Positions 47,196-57,247 are shown, counted from the first letter of the stretch. The stretch is 64,000 nucleotides of DNA from Microbulbifer pacificus (GCF_033723955.1 NZ_CP137555.1:1647501-1711500); one strand, 5' to 3'. Notes: a model not told the origin generated them from the sequence alone. Made by a program: numbers and translations.

Positions 47196-48791
47196 ATGCA
47201 AACACCCGATAACCCCAACATCGCCGAGTTGCACCAGCGCGCGGTGAGTGCACTCAACCGCGGCGTCTATCGCGATCTCGCCCTGCTCGCCACGCAATTG
47301 CAGCAGGTCGCGCCGGATATGGCCGATGGCTGGTTCTTCGCCAGTATTGCCAGCACCGCCACCGGCCAGATTCGCCGGGCACTGGAACTGGTCCGCGAAG
47401 CCCTGCGACTCGATCCCGACAATCCCGAGTACCTGTCACAGAAAGCCCGTTGCCATATACAGCTGCAGCAAATTGGTGACGCGCGGGTAACGGCAGATCT
47501 CGGCATGCAGAAACATCCGTCGTCGGCGCTGTTGCTGGATACGTTCGGAGTGATCTACAGCAAGGTCGGCGATCAACTAAAGGCCGCAGAGGCATTTCGC
47601 GGCGCCGTGGGCAAGCAACCACAGAATCCCCAGTTCCAGTTCAATCTCGGTAGTGCGGAGCAGTTCCTCGGGAATCTGGAGGCTGCCCGCGCCGCCTATG
47701 AACAAGCCATCCGGCTGCAGCCGGACTTCGCGCGCGCCCACTGGGCACTATCGGAACTGGAAAAAAATCGCAGTGAGAGCCAGCGACTGCCGCAGCTGCG
47801 ACAAATCCAGCAGTCCCGGCGTTTTTCTCCCGAGGAGCAACTTTATCTGGCGCATGCCATGGCGCGGGAGCTCGAGCGCGAGGGGGATTTCCACAGCGCA
47901 TTCCAATCACTGGCGACCGCCAAGCGCGTGTACAAACAGAAAATCCGCTACGATTTCTCCCGCGACCAGGCGCTGTTTGACGGCGTCACGGCAGCATTTT
48001 CCGGTGCGTCCGACACGGTCACGGCCACAGAGGGAAACCAGGCCATCTTCGTGCTGGGAATGCCCCGCTCCGGCACCACCCTGATCGAGCGGGTCCTACA
48101 CAGCCACCCGCAGATGCATTCACTGGGCGAGCTTCAGGATTTCCCGCTGGCCGCCAAGCGCGCCTCCGGCAGCGCGTCAAACGCCGTGCTCGACGCCGGC
48201 GTGCTGAGTGGGCTGGCGCATGCCGACCGGCAGGCCATTGGCCGGGACTATCTCGCGAGCGTCGCCGACCGCCTGCAGGCGGCGGGCAGTCAGGCACCGC
48301 GATTTGTGGACAAGCTGCCGATGAACTTTCTCTACCTGGGTCTGATCGCGCAGTGCCTGCCCGGCGCCCGCTTTGTACTGCTGAAACGCCACCCGCTGGA
48401 TACCTGCCTCAGCAACTACCGCCAGCTGTTTTCCTTTCAGTTTGCCTACTATCACTACAATTACGCTCTGGAAGATACGGCCCGCTACATCGTGCAGTTC
48501 CACCAGTTAATGGTGCATTGGAAACGGCTTTACCCCGGCCGTATTCATGAAGTGTGTTACGAGGGTTTTACCGAAAACCCGGAAGCAGAGAGCCGGCGCT
48601 TGATCGCATTCTGCGATTTACCCTGGGACGAACGCTGCCTGGATTTTTCGGCGGCGGAGGGAGCAGTGAGTACCGCCAGCAGCGTGCAGGTGCGCCAGCC
48701 GGTGTATCGCAGCGCGGTGGCGCGCTGGAAAAAATATGAACGGGAACTGGCACCGGCAATCGAGATATTTACCAAAGCCGGCTTGCTTTAA
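47196..48791 (+). CDS. TPR-repeat sulfotransferase family protein
   Basis: A 531-residue protein with about five TPR units (residues 8-190; for example GDQLKAAEAFRGAVGKQPQN and GNLEAARAAYEQAIRLQPDF) and a C-terminal PAPS-dependent sulfotransferase domain. The 5'-phosphosulfate loop is FVLGMPRSGTTLIERVL near 285-300, and PMNFLYLGLIAQCLPGARFV with RHPLDTCLSNYRQ matches the 3'-phosphate-binding part. The acceptor is unknown. No Shine-Dalgarno is visible because the upstream terminator occupies the leader; an in-frame TTG lies at 47181. Confidence 0.9.
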   Translation: MQTPDNPNIAELHQRAVSALNRGVYRDLALLATQLQQVAPDMADGWFFASIASTATGQIRRALELVREALRLDPDNPEYLSQKARCHIQLQQIGDARVTADLGMQKHPSSALLLDTFGVIYSKVGDQLKAAEAFRGAVGKQPQNPQFQFNLGSAEQFLGNLEAARAAYEQAIRLQPDFARAHWALSELEKNRSESQRLPQLRQIQQSRRFSPEEQLYLAHAMARELEREGDFHSAFQSLATAKRVYKQKIRYDFSRDQALFDGVTAAFSGASDTVTATEGNQAIFVLGMPRSGTTLIERVLHSHPQMHSLGELQDFPLAAKRASGSASNAVLDAGVLSGLAHADRQAIGRDYLASVADRLQAAGSQAPRFVDKLPMNFLYLGLIAQCLPGARFVLLKRHPLDTCLSNYRQLFSFQFAYYHYNYALEDTARYIVQFHQLMVHWKRLYPGRIHEVCYEGFTENPEAESRRLIAFCDLPWDERCLDFSAAEGAVSTASSVQVRQPVYRSAVARWKKYERELAPAIEIFTKAGLL

Positions 48792-48851
48792 TTTCCGGCG
48801 GCCGCGGAGCCGGTGCACCCGCTGGGGCACTGACTCCGCACTAGCAGGGAA

Positions 48852-49646
48852 TCAGTTGAACAGTTCCAGCAGGCGGCGACCCGGCTCGGGTTCGCGCATA
48901 AACGCTTCCCCCACCAGGAAGGCATCCACATTGTGACCGCGCATGGCCGCCACATCGTCGGTGGTGTGGATGCCGCTCTCGGTGACCACAATGCGATCGT
49001 CCGGAATCAGCTCCAGCAATTTAAATGTGGTTTCCAGCTGCACATCGAAGGTGTGCAGGTTGCGGTTGTTGATGCCGATCAGGCGATTCGGCAGCTTCAA
49101 TGCACGCTCCAGTTCGGCGCGATCGTGCACTTCCACCAGAACATCCATACCCAGCTCCAATGCCAGGTCATTGAGACTGGTGAGCTGTGTATCGTCAAGG
49201 CAGGCGACAATCAGCAAAATACAGTCGGCGCCGATGGCGCGGGCCTCATACACCTGATAGGGATCGACGATAAAGTCCTTGCGGATAACCGGCAGGCGCA
49301 CGGCGTTGCGGGCCTGCTGCAGGTATTCGTCGGCACCCTGGAAATAATCCACATCGGTCAACACCGACAGACAGGCGGCACCGCCCTTTTCATAACTGGT
49401 GGCAATCTCCGCGGGGATGAAATCCTCACGAATCACGCCCTTGCTGGGGGAGGCCTTTTTGATTTCGGCGATAACCGCCGCTTCGCCCGCGGCGATCTTG
49501 TTTTCGATCGCACGCACGAATCCGCGGCAAGCGGGCTGTTGCAACGCGCGCTGCTGCATTTCATCCAGGGAAACCAACTGTTTGCGCTCGGCAATTTCTT
49601 CCCACTTGCGCTGGACGATGGTTTTCAGAATCGTTGGCGTATCCAT
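48852..49646 (-). CDS. trpC: Indole-3-glycerol phosphate synthase
   Basis: TrpC closes the indole ring in tryptophan synthesis. The 264-residue TIM barrel has [19 protein letters not shown] with catalytic Lys, [19 protein letters not shown], and [13 protein letters not shown]. The ATG at 49646 follows the trpD stop by four bases. It is the last gene of the trpE-channel-trpG-trpD-trpC operon. Confidence 0.97.
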   Translation of the reverse strand: MDTPTILKTIVQRKWEEIAERKQLVSLDEMQQRALQQPACRGFVRAIENKIAAGEAAVIAEIKKASPSKGVIREDFIPAEIATSYEKGGAACLSVLTDVDYFQGADEYLQQARNAVRLPVIRKDFIVDPYQVYEARAIGADCILLIVACLDDTQLTSLNDLALELGMDVLVEVHDRAELERALKLPNRLIGINNRNLHTFDVQLETTFKLLELIPDDRIVVTESGIHTTDDVAAMRGHNVDAFLVGEAFMREPEPGRRLLELFN

Positions 49647-49650
49647 AACT

Positions 49651-50685
49651 TCACTCTTTGAATGCGCTGGTAAACGCTGCCAGCTCATTGATCTTCTCTC
49701 CGGCCAGTCCGCTGTAGATCGCATCCTGGGCCATGCTCACGCCCTCCGCGCGACTCGCAGCCACACCGCTCACATAGATGGCCATACCGGCATTCATCGC
49801 AATGATATCAGCTGCCTTGTCGCCGGCGGCGGTTTCGCGCTTGCCAAGGGCATCGCGGATCAATGCCAGCGAGGCCTCGGCGCCGTCCACACACAGGCCG
49901 TCCAGGCTCTGGCGCTCAATGCCGAAATCTTCCGGGGAGATGGTAAATTTTTTCAGCTGGCCGTTTTTCAGCTCCCAGCCGCGGGTATCGGCGGCAATAC
50001 TGATTTCATCCAGGCCGTCGTCACTGTGCAGCACCATCGCGTGCTCCGCGCCAAGGCTTTGCAGCACCTCCGCCAGCACACGGGTGTAGTGCGGGTCGTA
50101 GACCCCGATCACCTGGCGCTTGACCCCGGCGGGATTGGTGAGCGGCCCCAGCAGATTGAAAATGGTGCGCAGCCCCAGCGCCTTGCGCGGCCCGATCGCG
50201 TGGCGCATGGCACTGTGATAGCTCGGCGCGAACATGAACCCCACCCCCACGCCGTCGATACAGCGGGCGACCTGTTCCGGGGTGAGCGGAAGATAGATAC
50301 CGGCTTTTTCCAGCAGGTCGGCGGCACCGGAAGAGGAAGAGACTGAGCGGTTGCCGTGCTTCGCCACCCGCGCGCCAGCGGCGGCGGCGACAAAACTGGA
50401 AGCACTGGAGACATTGAACAGGTTGGCGCCGTCACCGCCGGTACCGACGATATCCACCGCGTGGGTGTGGTCGATTTCCACTTTGGTCGCGAGCTCGCGC
50501 ATCACTTCCACCGCACCGGTGATCTCTTCGACCGACTCACCGGCCATACGCAGAGCTACCAGAAACGCGCCGATCTGCGCATCTTCCGCCTCACCGCGCA
50601 TGATCTGTCCCATGGCATCCCGCATTTCTTCGCGGGTGAGATGTTCGCCGTCCACCAGTTTGGCAATGGCCTGCTGGATATTCAT
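49651..50685 (-). CDS. trpD: Anthranilate phosphoribosyltransferase
   Basis: TrpD transfers phosphoribose to anthranilate. The 344-residue product has [20 protein letters not shown] with the PRPP-binding glycines, [19 protein letters not shown], and the [12 protein letters not shown] anthranilate-site block. It is preceded by a structured repeat at 50745-50864 that separates it from trpG. Confidence 0.98.
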   Translation of the reverse strand: MNIQQAIAKLVDGEHLTREEMRDAMGQIMRGEAEDAQIGAFLVALRMAGESVEEITGAVEVMRELATKVEIDHTHAVDIVGTGGDGANLFNVSSASSFVAAAAGARVAKHGNRSVSSSSGAADLLEKAGIYLPLTPEQVARCIDGVGVGFMFAPSYHSAMRHAIGPRKALGLRTIFNLLGPLTNPAGVKRQVIGVYDPHYTRVLAEVLQSLGAEHAMVLHSDDGLDEISIAADTRGWELKNGQLKKFTISPEDFGIERQSLDGLCVDGAEASLALIRDALGKRETAAGDKAADIIAMNAGMAIYVSGVAASRAEGVSMAQDAIYSGLAGEKINELAAFTSAFKE

Positions 50686-50744
50686 TATTTTCCCCTTCCC
50701 TAAGTATTTATTCGCGGAGCCGCAAGTGTTTCGGCATCAGACGC

Positions 50745-50864
50745 GAAGGCGGTGATGCCGGTATCCGTTTGCGAGACCTTCCGCGAGAGGGACCTCGCGG
50801 AAGAGCCCCCATGGATGGGTTCACGGCGTGTCTCGCAAACGGATACCGGCAGCAGTGCCGCCAC
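50745..50864 (+). repeat. 120-bp structured element, subtype A, copy 4, inside the trp operon
   Basis: Plus orientation, opposite to trp transcription. The outer 29-base arms pair at 27 positions including one G-U; the inner 21 positions are perfect. The core is identical to the 9875 copy: hairpin 1 stem TTCCGCGAG/CTCGCGGAA with loop AGGGAC and hairpin 2 CCCATGGATGGG. It fills most of the 223-bp gap between trpG and trpD. Confidence 0.94.
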
Positions 50865-50908
50865 CGTTCTACCTACGAAGCACCCATGAACTGGCAGAGC
50901 ACTCAGGC

Positions 50909-51487
50909 TCAGCTTTCCAAAAAATTCCGCAACATATCGTGCCCGTGCTGAGTCAGGATCGACTCCGGGTGGAACTGCACACCTTCCACCGCCAGTTCGC
51001 GATGGCGCAAGCCCATGATCTCATCGATCTCACCGTCCTCGGTTTCGGTCCAGGCGGTAATCTCCAGACAATCCGGCAGACTGCCCTTCTCCACCACCAG
51101 CGAGTGGTAGCGTGTGGCTTCAAACGGATTGGACAGGCCGTGAAACACGCCGACATTGTTGTGCACGATATTCGAGGTCTTGCCGTGCATCACCTGACGG
51201 GCTCGCACCACGCGACCACCGAATACCTGGCCGATGCTCTGGTGGCCGAGACATATGCCCAGAATCGGCACCCGTCCAGCATAGGCGCGGATGGTATCCA
51301 TCGAGATGCCCGCTTCATTCGGTGTACAGGGACCGGGGGAAATCACGATTTTTTCCGGGTTCAGCTGCTCGATATCGGCAACACTGATTTCATCGTTGCG
51401 CTTTACCACGACGTCCGCCCCCAGCTCCGCCAGATACTGCACCACATTGAAGGTGAAGGAGTCGTAGTTGTCGATCATCAGGATCAT
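50909..51487 (-). CDS. trpG: Anthranilate synthase component II (glutamine amidotransferase)
   Basis: TrpG supplies ammonia from glutamine to TrpE. The 192-residue class I amidotransferase has the nucleophile in [17 protein letters not shown] and the His-Glu pair in [28 protein letters not shown] is the family start. The ATG overlaps the stop of the ion channel gene (ATGA), so translation is coupled to that gene rather than to trpE. Confidence 0.97.
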   Translation of the reverse strand: MILMIDNYDSFTFNVVQYLAELGADVVVKRNDEISVADIEQLNPEKIVISPGPCTPNEAGISMDTIRAYAGRVPILGICLGHQSIGQVFGGRVVRARQVMHGKTSNIVHNNVGVFHGLSNPFEATRYHSLVVEKGSLPDCLEITAWTETEDGEIDEIMGLRHRELAVEGVQFHPESILTQHGHDMLRNFLES

Positions 51488-52338
51488 GAGTCAGTTCCTT
51501 TTCCGTCCCCCAGTTCCCCCAAACGCTTCTGCAAACGCGCAAGGGATTCCTGGGTTGCGCGCAGCTCGCGCAGAATTTCCGTCTGGCTCGGCGGCAGCTG
51601 CAATTCATCCAGCCTGCGCAGCTTGGCCTCTTCCAGATTGTTAAGCACCACCCCGATAAACAGGTTGATCATCACAAATGCACCCATCACCACAAAGCTG
51701 ATGAAGTACAGCCAGGCGTAAGGCATGGACTCCATCGCGGTGTACATAATATCCGTCCAGTCCTCAAAGGTGACGATACGGAACAGACTCAGCAGCGCAA
51801 TCGGCAGGCTGCGCCAGTGGGTCGGGTCGATTTCGTGAAACAGGAAATAACCAGCCACTCCGTAAATATAAAAGATGATTCCCATCAGCAGGCTGATATG
51901 GAACATGCTGGGCAGGCTGCGCAGCAGCGTATCCACCAGCAGACGCAGCTCCGGAAACGCCGATACCAGACGCAGTACCCGCAGTACCCGCACCAGCCGC
52001 GCCAGTGTGGCCATGGGGCCCGCCGCGGGGATCAGGCTCAGCACGATGATGGAGAAATCAAAACAGTTCCAGCCATTGGCGAAATAGCGCCAGGGGCGAT
52101 TGCCCTGGGCCACGATCTTGATGGCCGCCTCGACAATAAACGCCAGCAGGATCAGCTGGTTGATACCGTGCAGCAGACCGCTGTAGCGCTCCAACACCCA
52201 AGTGGAGGTTTCCAGACCAACCACCACGGCATTGACCGAAATCAGGGCAATGATGACCTGATTGAACAGCGGCAGATCCACCAGCTGGCGGCACTGATCT
52301 GCAAAACTGCGCTTCGCTGCTACTGAGACTTCATTCAT
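51484..52338 (-). CDS. Single-domain voltage-gated cation channel
   Basis: A 284-residue six-helix channel of the bacterial NaV/CaV type, working as a tetramer. S4 has Arg114, 117, 120 and 123 at three-residue spacing ([14 protein letters not shown]). The selectivity filter is TFEDWTD, residues 190-196, with three acidic residues, compared with TLESWAS/TLESWSM in sodium-selective channels. A C-terminal coiled coil follows S6 (about 235-280), as in NaChBac-type channels. The ATG at 52338 was preferred to an in-frame TTG at 52356. It lies between trpE (36 bp) and trpG (4-bp overlap). Confidence 0.92.
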   Translation of the reverse strand: MNEVSVAAKRSFADQCRQLVDLPLFNQVIIALISVNAVVVGLETSTWVLERYSGLLHGINQLILLAFIVEAAIKIVAQGNRPWRYFANGWNCFDFSIIVLSLIPAAGPMATLARLVRVLRVLRLVSAFPELRLLVDTLLRSLPSMFHISLLMGIIFYIYGVAGYFLFHEIDPTHWRSLPIALLSLFRIVTFEDWTDIMYTAMESMPYAWLYFISFVVMGAFVMINLFIGVVLNNLEEAKLRRLDELQLPPSQTEILRELRATQESLARLQKRLGELGDGKGTDS

Positions 52339-52374
52339 CGGGAAAACATCTTCCAATGGTTAAACAGTAAAAGG

Positions 52375-53856
52375 TTATTCGCCGGTGGCGATGGCCACTG
52401 CGCGGAACAGTGCCCGCGCCTTGTTCATGGTTTCATCCCACTCGGACTGCGGATCGGAATCCGCCACCAGGCCGGCACCGGCCTGCACATAAATTTTCTC
52501 GTCCTTGATCACCGCGGTGCGGATTGCAATGGCGGTGTCCATATTGCCGTTCCACGCCAGGTAACCCACGGCGCCGCCATAGACACCGCGCTTTTCCGGT
52601 TCCAGCTCGTCGATGATTTCCATCGCGCGGATTTTCGGCGCGCCGGACAAGGTTCCCGCGGGGTGCGCCGCGCGCAGGGCGTCGATGCCGGTCAATCCGG
52701 GTTTGATCCTGCCGGTGACGTTGGACACGATGTGCATCACGTGGGAGTAGCGCTCCACCACCATCTTTTCTGTCACCTGCACCGAGCCCGTTTCCGCCAC
52801 CCGGCCCACGTCGTTGCGACCGAGATCGATCAGCATCAGGTGCTCGGCGATCTCCTTCGGATCCGCCAACAGATCCTGCTCCAGCGCCAGGTCCTGCTCC
52901 TCGGTTTCACCGCGGCGGCGGGTGCCGGCGATCGGGCGCACGGTCATGTCGCCGTCTTCCAGGTGCACAAGGATCTCCGGGCTGGAGCCCACCACCTGGT
53001 GGTCGCCGAGATCGAGGAAGTACATATACGGCGAGGGGTTGAGACTGCGCAGCGCGCGGTAGAGATTCAGCGGCGGGACCTTGAACGGCGCCGACAAGCG
53101 CTGCGACGGCACCACCTGCATGACGTCACCGGCGAGGATGTACTCCTTTACCTTGTGTACGCCCTGCTTGAACGCCTCTTCGCCAAAGTGGGAGGTGAAC
53201 TCTTCCTCGGCGGTGTGGTTGCCGTCAATTCCCAACGGGTCGACGCTCGCCAGCGGCTGCGATAGCTGTCCCACCAGCTCGTCAAGGCGACGCTGGGCCT
53301 GTTCCAGCGCGTCTTCCTGTTCCGGGTTCGCATGCACGATAAAAATCACCGCACCGGCGAGGTTGTCGAACACCACCAGCTCATCGCTGACCATCAGCAA
53401 TATGTCTGGCGTCCCAAGGGTATCCGGCGGGCAGCTTTGGGCCAGCTTGGGCTCCACATAGCGCACGCAGTCGTAACCAAAGTAACCGACGAGGCCGCCA
53501 TTAAAGCGCGGCAGGCCCTCGATTTCCGGCACCTTGTAACGCCCCTGGAATTCCTCCACAAACGCCAGCGGGTCAGCCACCTGTTTCCGCTCGACGATTT
53601 TACCGTCGACCTCGACACTGACTTCATGGCCCATGGCACGCAACACGGTGCGCGCGGGCAGCCCAATAATGGAGTAGCGTCCCCACTTTTCCCCGCCCTG
53701 CACGGATTCCAGCAGGTAGCTGTAGCGGCCACCGTCGCGTGCGGCGAGCTTCATGTAGGTGGTCAGCGGGGTTTCGATGTCCGCCAGTACACGGCGGACA
53801 AAAGGTATGCGGTTGTATCCTGCAGACGCAAGTTGGGCGTATTCGCTGGGGGTCAT
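52375..53856 (-). CDS. trpE: Anthranilate synthase component I
   Basis: TrpE converts chorismate to anthranilate. The 493-residue product has the N-terminal regulatory region with [18 protein letters not shown], the Trp-feedback site type motif, and the chorismate-binding core ([17 protein letters not shown] with V-R-P-I as [41 protein letters not shown] in pieces). The ribosome binding site is GGAG. No Trp-rich leader peptide is visible upstream. Confidence 0.97.
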   Translation of the reverse strand: MTPSEYAQLASAGYNRIPFVRRVLADIETPLTTYMKLAARDGGRYSYLLESVQGGEKWGRYSIIGLPARTVLRAMGHEVSVEVDGKIVERKQVADPLAFVEEFQGRYKVPEIEGLPRFNGGLVGYFGYDCVRYVEPKLAQSCPPDTLGTPDILLMVSDELVVFDNLAGAVIFIVHANPEQEDALEQAQRRLDELVGQLSQPLASVDPLGIDGNHTAEEEFTSHFGEEAFKQGVHKVKEYILAGDVMQVVPSQRLSAPFKVPPLNLYRALRSLNPSPYMYFLDLGDHQVVGSSPEILVHLEDGDMTVRPIAGTRRRGETEEQDLALEQDLLADPKEIAEHLMLIDLGRNDVGRVAETGSVQVTEKMVVERYSHVMHIVSNVTGRIKPGLTGIDALRAAHPAGTLSGAPKIRAMEIIDELEPEKRGVYGGAVGYLAWNGNMDTAIAIRTAVIKDEKIYVQAGAGLVADSDPQSEWDETMNKARALFRAVAIATGE

Positions 53857-54179
53857 GGCGACTCCGGTCTGTGCAATGCTTTGTTTCTTGTTTCGGGGCC
53901 TGGATTTCGCATCTGTTGTGGAATCCTACCCGCGGGAAAGGCGCCCGTCGGACCTGTGCAATTGACTCGGTCTTCAGGCTCTAAGGATCAGTGGCGCCAT
54001 CGCCAGCTGTTGATGAGGTGGGCAGTGCAGTTCAATGTCAGAATCTCGCAGCGTCGAGTTGCTTCCCTGTATTCGGCCAGCAAGTGTACAAATCTCTGAT
54101 AGAGGCGGCAAGCTCAAGATTTTGTTGCTCGATTTTGGCCCTTTGCAGTCCTTTATGACCGAATGACGGCATGACCGAG
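53857..54179. other. Intergenic region upstream of trpE
   Basis: I can support no gene in these 323 bp. In Pseudomonas the gph phosphatase gene lies between rpe and trpE; no trace of its HAD motifs is visible here. A 19-codon minus-strand frame (start near 53912) ends at the trpE ATG with an ATGA overlap, but it contains no Trp codon and has a weak ribosome site. The trp promoter must lie here, but I cannot place it with confidence. Confidence 0.55.
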
Positions 54180-54199
54180 AGTGGCGCCGGAGCGCCACT
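54180..54199 (-). terminator. Hairpin after rpe, probable terminator
   Basis: AGTGGCGC and GCGCCACT form a perfect 8-bp stem with a 4-base loop, 16 bp past the rpe stop on the minus strand. The following sequence is not T-rich, so efficiency is doubtful. Confidence 0.55.
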
Positions 54200-54214
54200 T
54201 CTTGAGAAAGGACC

Positions 54215-54883
54215 TCAGGCCTGCGCCAACTCCGCGCGCATCGCCTTGATTACTTCAGCATAGTCATCCGCATTGAAGATCGCGGAACCGGCGACGAAGC
54301 TGTCGGCACCCGCTTTGGCGATCTCGCGAATGTTGTCCTTGGTCACGCCGCCGTCGATTTCGAGGCGGATGTCGAGGCCCGAGTCGTCGATGAGTTTGCG
54401 CGCTTCGGTGAGTTTGCCGAGGGTGGCGGGGATGAATTTCTGGCCGCCGAAGCCGGGGTTTACGGACATGAGCAGGATCATGTCGAGTTTATCCAGCAGG
54501 TATTTGGCGGCGTCGAGGCTGGAAGCCGGGTTGAATACGAGGCCGGCCTTGCAACCGAGGGACTGGATGAGTTGCAGGGAGCGGTCGACGTGCTTGCTCG
54601 CTTCCGGGTGGAAGGTGATGTAGGTGGCACCGGCGTCCGCGAACATGCGGATCATGTCGTCGACGGGCTCGACCATCAGGTGGACGTCGATGGGGGCGGT
54701 TACGCCGTGGTTGCGCAGTGCCTTGCACACCATGGGGCCGATGGTGAGGTTGGGGACGTAGTGGTTGTCCATCACGTCAAAGTGCACCCAGTCGGCGCCG
54801 GCGGCGAGTACGTTATCGACCTCCTCACCCAGGCGGGCGAAGTTGGCGGAGAGGATGGAGGGTGCAATTTTGTAGTCCGGCAT
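54215..54883 (-). CDS. rpe: Ribulose-phosphate 3-epimerase
   Basis: Rpe interconverts ribulose-5-P and xylulose-5-P in the pentose phosphate pathway. The 222-residue TIM barrel has [37 protein letters not shown] (the usual DGHFVPN with Asn for Gly), [16 protein letters not shown], and [11 protein letters not shown]. Metal-binding His and Asp residues are conserved. It lies downstream of murU on the same strand, separated by a structured repeat. Confidence 0.97.
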   Translation of the reverse strand: MPDYKIAPSILSANFARLGEEVDNVLAAGADWVHFDVMDNHYVPNLTIGPMVCKALRNHGVTAPIDVHLMVEPVDDMIRMFADAGATYITFHPEASKHVDRSLQLIQSLGCKAGLVFNPASSLDAAKYLLDKLDMILLMSVNPGFGGQKFIPATLGKLTEARKLIDDSGLDIRLEIDGGVTKDNIREIAKAGADSFVAGSAIFNADDYAEVIKAMRAELAQA

Positions 54884-54941
54884 GTTCTCGTCTCAGTGCT
54901 TTGGTTTTGTGCCCCAGAGCCTCGTGCTTTGTTTAGGCCCG

Positions 54942-55061
54942 GTGGCGGCCGGGCGCCGGGCGGGGTTTTTCAGGACCGCTGTGAATACGTCCCTGTACGC
55001 TTCGTCGGCAACATCCCTGTTGCCGACGATCCTGAAAAACCCCACCCAGCACCCGACCTTC
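54942..55061 (-). repeat. 120-bp structured element, subtype B, copy 3
   Basis: Minus orientation, the same as rpe and murU. All 29 outer arm positions pair, four as G-U; on the plus strand these four would be A-C mismatches. Hairpin 1 stem is CGTCGGCAAC/GTTGCCGACG with loop AGGGAT, and hairpin 2 contains GTACAGGGACGTA. The core is nearly identical to the 23643 copy. It lies in the 229-bp gap between murU and rpe. Confidence 0.94.
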
Positions 55062-55112
55062 GATTCAGGTTTCTGTGCTTCGTACGTTTCTGAACTTCGT
55101 AGGCCCTGTTGT

Positions 55113-55808
55113 TTATTCGGCCCGCAGCCGCTCTTCCAGGTTATTCAGGCGCTCCAGTGTACCTACGTCACACCAGTCGCCCGCGTACACTTCCGCCTGC
55201 ATCAGATCTTCATTGTGGGCGAAGACTTCACCCAGGCCATAGCGCTCGCGGGCGTTGGGATAGCCAGTGAGAATCTGCGGGCGCAGGTAGCTGATACCGG
55301 CAAAGGTAAAGCGCGGTTTGCTGGTGCCGGAAAGCAGCCCCTCCTCAATACCAAAGTCACCCTCCGGATTGTGCGGCGGGTTTGGCACCATCAGCAGGCG
55401 ACCGGGGCAGTCCTGCGGCAGGGGGCTTGCGATCCACTCCGAGAAATCAAAGTCGCACCAGACGTCGCCGTTCACCACCAGAAATGGCGCACTGCCCAAT
55501 AGCGGCAGTGCCTTGGTAATGCCGCCGGCGGTTTCCAGCGGTTCGCTTTCGTCGGAGTAGTGAATCTCGAGCCCGAAGCGCTCACCGCTGCCGAGGTGAT
55601 CGCGGATCTGGCTGCCGAGGTGCGCGAGGTTGATGACCACCTGAGACACGCCCGCATTTGCCAGACGCTCGAGCGCGTATTCGATCAATGGCTTGCCAAG
55701 CACCGGGATCAACGGCTTGGGCATGCGGTCGGTCAGCGGCCGCATGCGTTTGCCAAATCCGGCGGCGAGAACCATGGCTACAGGGGCGTTTTTCGGATGG
55801 GCTGTCAT
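55113..55808 (-). CDS. murU: N-acetylmuramate alpha-1-phosphate uridylyltransferase
   Basis: MurU makes UDP-MurNAc directly from MurNAc-1-P in the fosfomycin-bypassing recycling route known from Pseudomonas. The 231-residue nucleotidyltransferase has AMVLAAGFGKRMRPLTDRMP, KPLIPVLGKPLIEYAL and VVNGDVWCDFDF. It starts eight bases after the amgK stop. Together with amgK, anmK and the murein hydrolases of the window it completes a wall recycling set. Confidence 0.95.
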   Translation of the reverse strand: MTAHPKNAPVAMVLAAGFGKRMRPLTDRMPKPLIPVLGKPLIEYALERLANAGVSQVVINLAHLGSQIRDHLGSGERFGLEIHYSDESEPLETAGGITKALPLLGSAPFLVVNGDVWCDFDFSEWIASPLPQDCPGRLLMVPNPPHNPEGDFGIEEGLLSGTSKPRFTFAGISYLRPQILTGYPNARERYGLGEVFAHNEDLMQAEVYAGDWCDVGTLERLNNLEERLRAE

Positions 55809-55816
55809 GTTCGCGG

Positions 55817-56926
55817 TTATCGGGATAATTCGGTTTTCGCGGGACGGCGCTCGCCGGCGGTGCGGTAGTCGCGGTACCAGTCCTGCTTTTCCACCAGCGG
55901 CAGGATTTCGGCGCGGAACCAGTCGGCGAAGGGCTGCAACTCCGGGTATTTGTCGCTGACTTCCAGTGTGTAACGGATCACCAGCGGCAGATCCGGCAGG
56001 TAGCCGTGTTTGCCATCGCGCAGGTACAGGCGCGGGAAGAGGCCGAGCACCTTGAAGTGGCGCTGCAGGCCGATCCAGTCAAACCAGCGCAGGAAGGTTT
56101 CCGGGGCGACTTCGGGAATGATACCGGCGTCGATGGCAGAGGAGGCGTAGGCGAGCGCCCAGTTTTCTACCTGCTCCCGCGGCCAGCGGATATAGCAGTC
56201 ACGCAGCAGGGACGCCAGGTCGTAGGTGACCGGGCCCCATACGGCATCCTGGAAGTCGACCACGCCGGGGCGCTCTCCGCTACGCACCATCAGGTTGCGA
56301 CTGTGGTAGTCGCGATGCACCAGCACCTGGGGCTGACTGCTGGCGCTGTCGAGAAGGTGGGCAAAGGTGCGCTCCAGCAGCTGGTGCTCATCGGCACTCA
56401 GCTCCCGCCCCAGCAATTTGCCGATCAGCCACTCCGGCATAATCGACATCTCCATGTGCAGCAGTTCGCGGCTATACGGCGGGAACATGCCCTCGGCGCG
56501 CGGGATCTGCTGCAGACAGAGCAGTTCGTTGATGACTTCGGCGTAAAGGCCGGCGACGCTGTCGGGGTTGAGCATCCGCAACAGCTGGATGTCACCCAGA
56601 TCCTCCAGCAGCATGTAGCCATGTTCGATATCGGCGGCAATCACCAGCGGTGTGTGAATACCGTGGCGACGCAGGTAGTCGGCCAGGGCGACAAAGCGGT
56701 TGATGTTGGTCTTGCTCGGCGGCGAGTCCACCGCAATCAGTGTCGGCGTGGTATCGGTGCGGAAATAGCGGCGAAAGCCCGCGTCACCGGACAATGGCTG
56801 CAAATTGAGCGTGCGCTCAAGCGGCGGCACATGCAGCACCTCATGACCAGACTGCAGGGCGCGGGCGGCCCACTGGCGCAGCGCTTCGCGGCGCTCGTCG
56901 GGGGCCTGGGTTACACATTCATTCAT
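55817..56926 (-). CDS. amgK: N-acetylmuramate/N-acetylglucosamine anomeric kinase
   Basis: AmgK phosphorylates MurNAc or GlcNAc at C1, providing the substrate for MurU. The 369-residue APH-fold kinase has the catalytic loop VLVHRDYHSRNLMV and the metal DFQDA segment (GVVDFQDAVWGPVTYDLASL). It is the first gene of the amgK-murU operon, divergent from lptD, as in Pseudomonas. Confidence 0.95.
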   Translation of the reverse strand: MNECVTQAPDERREALRQWAARALQSGHEVLHVPPLERTLNLQPLSGDAGFRRYFRTDTTPTLIAVDSPPSKTNINRFVALADYLRRHGIHTPLVIAADIEHGYMLLEDLGDIQLLRMLNPDSVAGLYAEVINELLCLQQIPRAEGMFPPYSRELLHMEMSIMPEWLIGKLLGRELSADEHQLLERTFAHLLDSASSQPQVLVHRDYHSRNLMVRSGERPGVVDFQDAVWGPVTYDLASLLRDCYIRWPREQVENWALAYASSAIDAGIIPEVAPETFLRWFDWIGLQRHFKVLGLFPRLYLRDGKHGYLPDLPLVIRYTLEVSDKYPELQPFADWFRAEILPLVEKQDWYRDYRTAGERRPAKTELSR

Positions 56927-57247
56927 CCGCCACCTGCTCTCATCGATACTGCTGATTGGGCGGGATCACTGTCTGCCCGCCTAAAAACTGCGCATTGTAA
57001 CTGCGCTGGCGGTGCGGATCACCCGCTATTGTTTCCATGGTTACGGCCATTCAAGTAGAATCGACCGCTGATTTTTGCGCACCAGCCTGCCATCGCCGTC
57101 ACAACTTCCGGTTTTTGTCACAAGCTCTGTCATATTGGCTCTGTCACACTGACTGGATACCCGGACGCACGGGCTGCGCAACCGCCTCCGGATCGCGCGC
57201 ACTCGCCAACGGAACAGACTCTAAAGATAGCCGGAACCATTCACTCG
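56927..57247. other. Divergent promoter region amgK/lptD
   Basis: This 321-bp stretch has no supportable gene. A possible plus-strand promoter is TTTCCA (57032-57037), 18 bp, TAGAAT (57056-57061), giving lptD a leader of about 180 bases. Near 56957 GGCGGG and CCCGCC form a short hairpin on the amgK side. I see no clear sigma-E promoter. Confidence 0.4.

Noticed and set aside
53857..53913. A 19-codon frame overlapping the trpE start as a trp leader peptide
   Set aside because: It has no Trp codons, a weak ribosome site and no recognisable attenuator pair.
53974..54198. Possible 74-residue minus-strand protein between rpe and trpE
   Set aside because: Composition is not coding-like, no family is recognisable and no ribosome binding site is present.
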